NCBI GenBank assembly: GCA_013364255.1
Contig: CP054936.1
Span: 5,467,353 to 5,531,352, forward strand
Origin: Streptomyces seoulensis
Lineage (GTDB): Bacteria; Actinomycetota; Actinomycetes; Streptomycetales; Streptomycetaceae
DNA: 64,000 nucleotides
Direction: 5' to 3'
The number at the start of each line of letters is the position of its first letter. Within the stretch, counting starts at the first letter, position 1. The notes beneath the pieces were generated by a model, which worked only from the letters and a program-made list of their open reading frames with translations, was not told the origin of the DNA and did no database searches. The position numbers were made by a program, and so were the translations under genes. This document shows, piece after piece, positions 51,089-58,126 of this stretch.

Positions 51089-52789
51089 GTGATGAGCAGC
51101 AGTCCGGAGACCTCGACCCGCACGGCCGGTGCGCACCGGGCCCACCGCGAGGCGCGCGACCGCGCCGCCGCGCGCGCCCTGGCCGGACACCCGCCCGCCT
51201 GCTACGAGCCCCATCTCGACGGCCTGTTCACCTACTGCATGTCCGTGCTGTGCGACCACGAAGCGGCGACGGCCGCCCTCGGCGAGGCGCTCGCGTGCGC
51301 CGAACGGCGCGCACAGCGCGGCCCGGAGCGCGCGCCGGAGCGCAGGGCCTGGCTCTACGCGCTGGCCCGCTGGGCGTGTCTGCGCCGGCTGGCCGCGGCC
51401 CGGCAGCAGCGGCAGGCCGTGCACGCCGCCGGCCGCCCCGGCGACCACCGGCGCCGCCCGGACCGGACCGGCGCGCCCGTGCCCGGGGACGTCCAGGAGG
51501 CCCGGCGGCGCGAACTGTCCCTGCTGGCCTGGCCGGAGGCCGCCGGCACCACCCCGGAGCAGCGCGAGGCGCTGGAACTGGCCGTGCGCCACCGCCTGAC
51601 CGGCCACGAGGTCGCCGCGGTCCTCGGCATGAGCCCGGCCGCCGCCCGCGATCTGCTCGCCTCCGCCGCCTGCGAGGTCGAGCGCACCCGCGCCGCGCTC
51701 GCCGTCGTGGAGTCGGGCGGCTGTCCGGGCGTGGCCGTGCTCGCCGGACCCGACGGCTTCGTGCTCAGCACGGCGCTGCGGCGCGAACTCGTCCGGCACG
51801 TGGACGACTGTCCGCGCTGTCGCCGTACCGCCGAGCGCGCGGTCCCCGGCCGGTGGCCCGGCGCCAGCGTCACCCCGGCCGCGCTGCCCGTGCTCACCGC
51901 GCCCCGCACGGCCCTGCGCGTCGCCATGGCGCACCCCCCGCGCGCGCGGAGCGCGGTGCCGCGCTTCGACCGGCGGGGCTTCCCCATGGACCCCAAGGAC
52001 CGCGCCGCCCGCCGGGACCGGCTGCGCGCGCGTGCCGTCACCACGACCGTCGTCGCCACCGTGGTCGCCGCCCCCGTCCTGGCCCTGTGGGCCGCCTACC
52101 GGGGCACCCCGACCGGCGAGGGCCGGGGCGGGCCGTCGGCGACCGCGCGCGAGGCGAACGATCCGGCCGCCCTGGCCGGCGCCGTCCCGGGCGGCGGCTA
52201 CGTGAACACCGCCGACACCGGTCCGGGGCCCGGCGGCGGCCCGCGCGCGAGCGGCCGCCCGGAGGTATCGGTGAGCGTCACCGGAGCCGACGGCGCCGCG
52301 CACGAGGACGGCCGCCTGTCCGTCGCGGCGGCGAGCGAGGGCGACACCACCCTCGTCACCCTGACCGCGTCCGGCCCCGCCGCCGTCCACTGGTCGGCGG
52401 CCACCGACGCCCCCTGGCTCCACCTCAGCCGCTCCTCCGGGACGCTGAAGCCGGGGGAGACGGTGACCGTGCGGATCTACGTCGACCATCTGCGCGAACC
52501 GTCAGGCCACTGGAGCGCCCGCGTCACGATCGCCCCGGCCCGCATGGTGATCACCCTCGACGGCCACGGCGCCGCACCGGTCCCCGCCGCCACCCCGGCC
52601 GGCCCGACACCGTCCGGCGACCCGCGCCCGACCCCCACCGCGACCGCGACCCCGAACCCGTCCCAGCCCCCGCCGACCACCTCGGCCACCCCCACCCCGA
52701 GCCCCACCGCGCCCTCCCCGACCACCTCGGCCGACCCGTCCCCCTCGCCCCCCGAGAACACCGGCGCCCCGTCCCCGTCGACCAGCTAG
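51089..52789 (+). CDS. Sigma-70-like / zinc-finger / transmembrane / BACON fusion protein
   Basis: A 566 aa protein of unusual architecture. Residues ~40-105 resemble ECF region 2 (HLDGLFTYCMSVLCDHEAATAALGEALACAERR, RRAWLYALARWACLRRL). Residues ~155-205 resemble region 4 (TTPEQREALELAVRHRLTGHEVAAVLGMSPAAARDLLASAACEVERT). Residues ~237-246 carry HVDDCPRCRR, the H-x3-C-x2-C motif of ZAS anti-sigma zinc fingers. One membrane helix follows at ~313-333, then a beta domain with a BACON-like SWLHLSRSSGTL-type repeat (DAPWLHLSRSSGTLKPGETVTVRI, ~440-465), and a Thr/Pro/Ser tail. Start GTG 51089 or ATG 51092; TACGGT 7 nt upstream (leaderless). Role unknown: a membrane-held sigma or a sigma-derived sensor. 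Confidence 0.8.
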   Translation: MMSSSPETSTRTAGAHRAHREARDRAAARALAGHPPACYEPHLDGLFTYCMSVLCDHEAATAALGEALACAERRAQRGPERAPERRAWLYALARWACLRRLAAARQQRQAVHAAGRPGDHRRRPDRTGAPVPGDVQEARRRELSLLAWPEAAGTTPEQREALELAVRHRLTGHEVAAVLGMSPAAARDLLASAACEVERTRAALAVVESGGCPGVAVLAGPDGFVLSTALRRELVRHVDDCPRCRRTAERAVPGRWPGASVTPAALPVLTAPRTALRVAMAHPPRARSAVPRFDRRGFPMDPKDRAARRDRLRARAVTTTVVATVVAAPVLALWAAYRGTPTGEGRGGPSATAREANDPAALAGAVPGGGYVNTADTGPGPGGGPRASGRPEVSVSVTGADGAAHEDGRLSVAAASEGDTTLVTLTASGPAAVHWSAATDAPWLHLSRSSGTLKPGETVTVRIYVDHLREPSGHWSARVTIAPARMVITLDGHGAAPVPAATPAGPTPSGDPRPTPTATATPNPSQPPPTTSATPTPSPTAPSPTTSADPSPSPPENTGAPSPSTS

Positions 52790-52861
52790 GAACAGCCGGA
52801 CGACTCGGGACGGGGCACAGGCGGAACGACGGGGTCGGAGCGGCAGAAGCAGAACAGCCGG

Positions 52862-52939
52862 GTCAGGGCAGGCGCGTCAGGCCAGGAGCGTCAGGCCAGG
52901 CGGGTCAGGCCAGCCGGGTCAGGCCAGGCGCGTCAGGCC
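52862..52939. repeat. 14 bp tandem repeat, 5.5 copies
   Basis: GTCAGGCCAGGCGC-type units start at 52862, 52876, 52890, 52904, 52918 and 52932 with exact 14 bp spacing and only 1-2 changes each. The last half-copy covers the stop codon (52933-52935) of the minus-strand Cys-rich gene. Confidence 0.88.
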
Positions 52940-53778
52940 GACGGCGGAGTCGGGTCCGCCGGGTGCGCCGCCAGCAGCGGCAGCCGCGCCGCCAGCCGCT
53001 CCTCGCACAGCTCCACCAGCCGGTCGTAGCCGGCCTTGCCCATCAGCTCGGTCAGCTCGGCCCGGTAGGAGACGTACACCGGGTCGCCCGCGCCGTGCGC
53101 CGACGTCGCCGAGGTGCACCACCAGTGCAGGTCGTGCCCGCCCGGACCCCAGCCCCGGCGGTCGTACTCGCCGATCGAGATCTGGAGCACCCGCGTGTCG
53201 TCGGGGCGGTCGATCCACTCGAAGGTCCGCCGGATCGGCAGCTGCCAGCACACGTCCGGCTTGGTCTCCAACGGCTCCCGGCCCTCCCGCAGCGCCAGGA
53301 TGTGCAGCGAGCAGCCCATGCCGCCGGCGAAGCCCGGCCGGTTCTGGAAGATGCACGACCCCTGGAAGGGACGCGTCTGGCGCGAGCCCTCCTCGTCCTC
53401 GGACACCCAGCCGTCACGGGTGCCCTCCGCGTGGTTCTGCCAGATGTCCGGCGTGAGCCGGGCCACGTGCCCGGCGACCCGCTGCTCGTCCTCCTCGTCG
53501 GAGAAGTGGGCGCCGAGCGTGCAGCACCCGTCCTCCGCGCGACCCTCCTGGATGCCCTGGCAGCCGCTGCCGAAGATGCAGTTCCAGCGCGAGGTCAGCC
53601 ACGTCAGATCGCAGCGGAAGACCTGCTCGTCGTCCGCCGGGTCGGGGAACTCCACCCACGCGCGCGCGAAGTCGAGCCCCTTCTCGTCGGCCGGCGCAGC
53701 CGAGCCCTTCCGGCCCGGCCGCACCGCCTTCGCCGGGTCCGCCGATTTATCGGTCTTCGCCTTTTTCGTCTTTGGCAC
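52933..53778 (-). CDS. Conserved Cys-rich protein of unknown function
   Basis: A 281 aa soluble protein with a basic N-terminus (MPKTKKAKTDKSADPAKAVRPGRK). The globular part carries many conserved-looking Cys and aromatic residues: FRCDLTWLTSRWNCIFGSGCQGIQEGRAEDGCCTLGAHF, GSCIFQNRPGFAGGMGCSLH, DVCWQLPIRR and DLHWWCTSA. The Cys spacing and GCC/GCS turns resemble Fe-S or zinc-binding DUF3109/YkgJ-like proteins, but that is only a resemblance. GTG 53778 has TACCCT 6 nt upstream (leaderless pattern). Divergent from the Ppx/GppA gene. Confidence 0.75.
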   Translation of the reverse strand: MPKTKKAKTDKSADPAKAVRPGRKGSAAPADEKGLDFARAWVEFPDPADDEQVFRCDLTWLTSRWNCIFGSGCQGIQEGRAEDGCCTLGAHFSDEEDEQRVAGHVARLTPDIWQNHAEGTRDGWVSEDEEGSRQTRPFQGSCIFQNRPGFAGGMGCSLHILALREGREPLETKPDVCWQLPIRRTFEWIDRPDDTRVLQISIGEYDRRGWGPGGHDLHWWCTSATSAHGAGDPVYVSYRAELTELMGKAGYDRLVELCEERLAARLPLLAAHPADPTPPSA

Positions 53779-53906
53779 GCGTCCAGGGTAAGTCGCCGGG
53801 CGACCGAGCCGGGCCCGCCGCGGACCAGGGACCGGTGGGCGAGACGGAATGCGCGATCCGGACGACCGGGGCGGACGGCGGCCCAGGTGGCAGTAGCGTT
53901 TCCCGC

Positions 53907-54839
53907 ATGAGACTCGGTGTCCTCGACGTGGGTTCGAACACGGTGCATCTGCTGGTGGTCGACGCGCACCCCGGCGCGCGCCCGCTGCCCGCGCACTCGC
54001 ACAAGGTGGAGCTGCGCCTCGCCCAACTCCTCGACGCGGACGGCGCGATCGGCGCCGAGGGCGTCGACCGGCTGATCGCGGTCCTGCGCGACGCCCTCCA
54101 GGCCGCCGAGGACAAGGGCGTGGAGGATCTGCTCCCGTTCGCCACCTCCGCCGTGCGCGAGGCCGGCAACGCCGACGACGTCCTGGCCCGCGTGCGCGAG
54201 GAGACCGGCGTACGGCTCCAGGTGCTCAGCGGCGCGGAGGAGGCCCGCCTCACCTTCCTCGCCGCCCGCCGCTGGTTCGGCTGGTCCGCGGGCAAGCTGC
54301 TGGTCCTGGACATCGGCGGCGGCTCGCTGGAGATCGCCTACGGCATCGACGAGGAACCCGACGCCGCGGTGTCGCTGCCGCTCGGCGCGGGGCGGCTCAC
54401 CGCGGGCTGGCTGCCCGGCGACCCGCCCGACCCCGAGGCCGTCCGGGCGCTGCGGCGGCACGTCCGTACGGAGATCGCGCGGACGGTCGGCGAGTTCAGC
54501 CGGTTCGGGGCGCCCGATCACGTGGTCGCCACGTCGAAGACGTTCCGGCAGCTCGCCCGGATCGCCGGGGCGGCGCGCTCCGCCGAGGGGCTCTACGTGC
54601 AGCGGGAACTGAAGCGGGAGTCGCTGGAGGCGTGGGTGCCGAGGCTCGCGGCGATGACGGCGGAGGAGCGGGGGGAGCTGCCGGGGGTGTCCGACGGGCG
54701 GGCCACCCAGCTGCTGGCCGGGGCGTTGGTCGCCGAGGCGGCGATGGATCTGTTCGGGGTGGAGCGGCTGGAGATCTGCCCGTGGGCACTGCGGGAGGGC
54801 GTGATCCTCCGGCGCCTGGACCTCATGGGCTCCGCGTAA
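53907..54839 (+). CDS. Ppx/GppA family phosphatase
   Basis: Exopolyphosphatase or guanosine pentaphosphatase type, ASKHA fold. The 310 aa protein has the phosphate-1 loop VLDVGSNTVHLLV near the N-terminus, ATSAVREAGNADDVLARVREETG, SGAEEARLTFLAA, phosphate-2 LVLDIGGGSLEIAYG, and VVATSKTFRQLARI. It has only the two ASKHA subdomains and no HD-type C-terminal domain, like mycobacterial Ppx1. TAGCGT lies 7 nt before the ATG (leaderless pattern). It could tune polyphosphate or (p)ppGpp pools. Confidence 0.9.
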   Translation: MRLGVLDVGSNTVHLLVVDAHPGARPLPAHSHKVELRLAQLLDADGAIGAEGVDRLIAVLRDALQAAEDKGVEDLLPFATSAVREAGNADDVLARVREETGVRLQVLSGAEEARLTFLAARRWFGWSAGKLLVLDIGGGSLEIAYGIDEEPDAAVSLPLGAGRLTAGWLPGDPPDPEAVRALRRHVRTEIARTVGEFSRFGAPDHVVATSKTFRQLARIAGAARSAEGLYVQRELKRESLEAWVPRLAAMTAEERGELPGVSDGRATQLLAGALVAEAAMDLFGVERLEICPWALREGVILRRLDLMGSA

Positions 54840-55143
54840 GGGTTTCCTCGGGGGCGCGTGAGGGGGTGGGGGGCTTCCGTTTCGGGGGCGGGTGCGGGTC
54901 GGCGGGGGCTGGTCGCGCAGTTCCCCGCGCCCCTGACGGGGCCCGCGCCCCGATGCAGGGCGCAGCCCTGCGAAAAGGGGCGCGGGGAACTGCGCGAACG
55001 GCCACGACGCACCCGCACCCGCACCCGCCCGCGCCGCGCCACCCACCTCCCCCCGAGGCGCCCTCCACGCCCTCCACATGACGAACCCCACAACCCCCCA
55101 AGCCGCCCCGCAGGGGCACTCCGCACCCCGTAACCTGTCCCCC
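54840..55143. repeat. Intergenic region with a 22 bp Streptomyces inverted repeat
   Basis: 304 bp without a gene. Arms 54913-54934 and 54976-54997 are a perfect 22 bp inverted repeat, containing the CGCAGTTCCCCGCGCCCC core that I recognise as widespread in Streptomyces intergenic DNA. The 41 nt spacer holds its own GCAGGG-CGCA-GCCCTGC-type hairpin, and outer flanks GGTGCGGGTCG and CGACGCACCCGCACC add further pairing. Probably works as a terminator after the Ppx/GppA gene; may be a non-autonomous mobile or REP-like element. Confidence 0.75.
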
Positions 55144-55968
55144 ATGGCAGAGCCAGCCGCCCGCGTCCCGGATGCGAAGGTCGCCCTGTCGACGGCTTCC
55201 GTCTATCCGGAGTCGACGGCGACGGCCTTCGAGATCGCCGCGCGCCTCGGATACGACGGCGTCGAGGTGATGGTGTGGACCGACCCCGTCAGCCAGGACA
55301 TCGACGCGCTGCGCAGACTCAGCGACTACCACGGGATACCCGTCCTCGCCGTGCACGCCCCCTGTCTGCTGATCACCCAGCGGGTGTGGTCCACCGACCC
55401 CTGGGTCAAGCTCCAGCGGGCCCGCGCGGCGGCCGAGAAGCTGGGCGCGAGCACGGTCGTCGTGCACCCGCCGTTCCGCTGGCAGCGCCAGTACGCCCGG
55501 GACTTCGTGACCGGAGTCTGGCGGATGGCGAACGAGACCGATGTGCGCTTCGCCGTCGAGAACATGTACCCCTGGCGCTACCGCGACCGCGAGATGCTCG
55601 CCTACGCCCCCGACTGGGACGTCACCAAGGACGACTACCGCCACTTCACGATCGACCTGAGCCACGCGGCGACCGCCCGCGCCGACGCGCTGGCGATGGT
55701 CGACCGGATGGGCGACCGCCTCGGTCACGTCCACCTCGCCGACGGCAAGGGCTCGGCCAAGGACGAGCACCTCGTGCCCGGGCGCGGCAACCAGCCCTGC
55801 GCCGAGCTGCTGGCGGGCCTGGCCGGCTCCGGCTTCGACGGCCACGTCGTCATCGAGGTCAACACCCGCCGCGCCATGTCGAGCGCGGAGCGCGAGGCCG
55901 ACCTCGCCGAGGCACTGGCCTTCACCCGCCTCCACCTGGCCTCCACGGTGCGCGTACCGCGACGCTGA
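55144..55968 (+). CDS. Sugar phosphate isomerase/epimerase-like TIM-barrel protein
   Basis: A 274 aa AP-endonuclease-2/xylose-isomerase-like barrel: KVALSTASVYPESTATAFEIAARLGYDGVEVMV, VLAVHAPCLLIT, STVVVHPPFRWQR, RFAVENMYPW, HFTIDLSHAATA, and HLADGKGSAKDEHLVPGRGNQPCAELL with metal-binding His/Glu/Asp residues spread through the barrel. Start ATG 55144 with TAACCT 7 nt upstream (leaderless pattern); the frame open to 55078 is leader. Family members act on inositols, sugars or hydroxypyruvate; the substrate is not predictable here. Confidence 0.88.
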   Translation: MAEPAARVPDAKVALSTASVYPESTATAFEIAARLGYDGVEVMVWTDPVSQDIDALRRLSDYHGIPVLAVHAPCLLITQRVWSTDPWVKLQRARAAAEKLGASTVVVHPPFRWQRQYARDFVTGVWRMANETDVRFAVENMYPWRYRDREMLAYAPDWDVTKDDYRHFTIDLSHAATARADALAMVDRMGDRLGHVHLADGKGSAKDEHLVPGRGNQPCAELLAGLAGSGFDGHVVIEVNTRRAMSSAEREADLAEALAFTRLHLASTVRVPRR

Positions 55969-56078
55969 CCGTCGCCCCGGCCGGCCCCCGCGAGAGACGA
56001 GACCCCCGCGAGACACGCGTCCCGTATTCCGGACACCCCGTCCCGATCCCTGGATGACCGGCGTACGCTCGACTGAGT

Positions 56079-56152
56079 CAGAACTCTGCCGCGACGCCAC
56101 GGCCGGCACCGGCCCGGCGCCGCACGTGAGCAGAACTCTCCGGCAGAACTCT
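56079..56152 (+). repeat. Three CAGAACTCT repeats in the ilvD leader
   Basis: CAGAACTCT at 56079-56087, 56131-56139 and 56144-56152, the last two in a 13 bp tandem and the last ending 4 nt before the ilvD ribosome site. No branched-chain-rich leader peptide is seen. Confidence 0.7.
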
Positions 56153-56170
56153 CCGAAGGAGCGAGCGACG

Positions 56171-58024
56171 ATGCCCGAGCTGAGGTCCCGCACAGTCACC
56201 CACGGCCGCAACATGGCGGGCGCCCGCGCCCTTATGCGCGCCTCCGGTGTACCCGGTGCGGACATCGGCCGGAAGCCGATCATCGCCATCGCCAACAGCT
56301 TCACCGAGTTCGTCCCCGGCCACACCCACCTCGCGCCGGTCGGCCGGATCGTCAGCGAGGCGGTCCGCGAGGCGGGCGGCATCCCGCGCGAGTTCAACAC
56401 CATCGCCGTCGACGACGGCATCGCCATGGGCCACGGCGGCATGCTCTACTCGCTGCCCTCGCGCGACCTGATCGCCGACAGCGTCGAGTACATGGTCGAG
56501 GCGCACTGCGCCGACGCCCTGGTCTGCATCTCCAACTGCGACAAGATCACCCCGGGCATGCTGATGGCCGCGCTGCGCCTGAACATCCCCACGGTCTTCG
56601 TCTCCGGCGGCCCCATGGAGTCCGGCCGCGCCACCCTGGTCGACGGCACCGTCCGCACCCTGGACCTGATCGACGCCATCGCCGACGCGGCCAACGACAA
56701 GATCTCCGACGAGGACATCCTCCGCATCGAGGAGAACGCCTGTCCGACCTGCGGCAGCTGTTCCGGCATGTTCACCGCCAACTCGATGAACTGCCTGACC
56801 GAGGCCATCGGCCTCTCCCTGCCCGGCAACGGCTCGGTCCTCGCCACCCACACCGCCCGCCGCGCCCTGTACGAGGACGCGGCCCGCACGGTCATGGACA
56901 TCACCCGCCGCTACTACGAGCAGGACGACGAGACGGTCCTGCCCCGCAACGTCGCCACCTTCGCGGCGTTCGAGAACGCGATGGCCCTCGACATCGCGAT
57001 GGGCGGCTCCACCAACACGATCCTGCACCTGCTGGCCGCCGCCCAGGAGGCGGGCGTCCCGTTCGGCCTGACCGAGATCGACGCCGTCTCGCGCCGCGTG
57101 CCCTGCCTGGCCAAGGTCGCCCCGAACGTCGCCAAGGACCGCACGTACTACATGGAGGACGTGCACCGCGCCGGCGGCATCCCCGCCCTCCTCGGCGAGC
57201 TGCACCGGGCCGGCCTGCTCAACGAGGACGTGCACGCCGTGCACAGCCCCTCCCTGGCCGACTGGCTCAAGACCTGGGACGTGCGCGGCGGCTCCCCCTC
57301 GCCCGAGGCGGTCGAGCTGTGGCACGCGGCCCCCGGCTGCGTCCGCTCCGCCGAGGCGTTCTCCCAGTCCGAGCGCTGGGAGGCCCTGGACACCGACGCC
57401 GAGGGCGGCTGCATCCGCTCCCTCGAACACGCCTACTCCCAGGACGGCGGCCTCGCGGTCCTCAAGGGCAACCTCGCCGTCGACGGCTGCGTGGTGAAGA
57501 CGGCCGGCGTGGACGAGTCGATCTGGACCTTCGAGGGCCCGGCCGTCGTCTGCGAGTCGCAGGAGGAGGCCGTCCAGAAGATCCTCACCCAGCAGATCAA
57601 GGAGGGCGACGTCGTCGTCATCCGCTACGAGGGCCCCAAGGGCGGCCCCGGCATGCAGGAGATGCTCTACCCGACCTCGTACCTGAAGGGCCGCGGCCTG
57701 GGCAAGAGCTGCGCGCTGATCACCGACGGCCGCTTCTCCGGCGGCACCTCGGGCCTGTCCATCGGCCACGCCTCCCCCGAGGCGGCCTCCGGCGGAACCA
57801 TCGCGCTCGTCGAGGACGGCGACCGCATCCGCATCGACATCCCGGGCCGCTCCGTCGAACTCCTGGTGGACGACGCGGAGCTGGCCCGCCGCGAGCAGGC
57901 CCTGAACGGCGCGTACGCCCCGAAGAACCGCGACCGCAAGGTCACCGCCGCCCTGCGCGCCTACGCCGCGATGGCCACCAGCGCGGACAAGGGCGCGGTC
58001 CGCGACGTCTCCAAACTCGGCTGA
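56171..58024 (+). CDS. ilvD: Dihydroxy-acid dehydratase IlvD
   Basis: Fe-S dehydratase of valine, leucine and isoleucine synthesis. The 617 aa protein has the N-terminal TEFVPGHTHL block, cluster ligands in CISNCDKITPGML and CPTCGSCSGMFTANSMNCL, GGSTNTILHLLA, and the C-terminal IRYEGPKGGPGMQEML, TDGRFSGGTSGLSIGHASPEAA and RIDIPGRSVELLV. AAGGAG lies 10 nt before ATG 56171. A perfect terminator hairpin follows at 58062-58089. Other ilv genes are not in the window. Confidence 0.96.
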   Translation: MPELRSRTVTHGRNMAGARALMRASGVPGADIGRKPIIAIANSFTEFVPGHTHLAPVGRIVSEAVREAGGIPREFNTIAVDDGIAMGHGGMLYSLPSRDLIADSVEYMVEAHCADALVCISNCDKITPGMLMAALRLNIPTVFVSGGPMESGRATLVDGTVRTLDLIDAIADAANDKISDEDILRIEENACPTCGSCSGMFTANSMNCLTEAIGLSLPGNGSVLATHTARRALYEDAARTVMDITRRYYEQDDETVLPRNVATFAAFENAMALDIAMGGSTNTILHLLAAAQEAGVPFGLTEIDAVSRRVPCLAKVAPNVAKDRTYYMEDVHRAGGIPALLGELHRAGLLNEDVHAVHSPSLADWLKTWDVRGGSPSPEAVELWHAAPGCVRSAEAFSQSERWEALDTDAEGGCIRSLEHAYSQDGGLAVLKGNLAVDGCVVKTAGVDESIWTFEGPAVVCESQEEAVQKILTQQIKEGDVVVIRYEGPKGGPGMQEMLYPTSYLKGRGLGKSCALITDGRFSGGTSGLSIGHASPEAASGGTIALVEDGDRIRIDIPGRSVELLVDDAELARREQALNGAYAPKNRDRKVTAALRAYAAMATSADKGAVRDVSKLG

Positions 58025-58061
58025 CCACCGCGCGACCCGTACACGACCCGTACGCAACACA

Positions 58062-58089
58062 GGGGCCGCTCCCACCCGGGAGCGGCCCC
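58062..58089. terminator. Bidirectional terminator after ilvD
   Basis: GGGGCCGCTCCC (58062-58073), loop ACCC, GGGAGCGGCCCC (58078-58089): a perfect 12 bp stem between ilvD and the converging kinase gene. Confidence 0.8.
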
Positions 58090-58126
58090 GCCGCGTCATC
58101 GGCCCGAGAGGCCCCGAGCGGCCGTG

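Noticed and set aside
54840..55143. Insertion sequence remnant
   Set aside because: The inverted repeats enclose only 41 nt with no transposase trace or target duplication.
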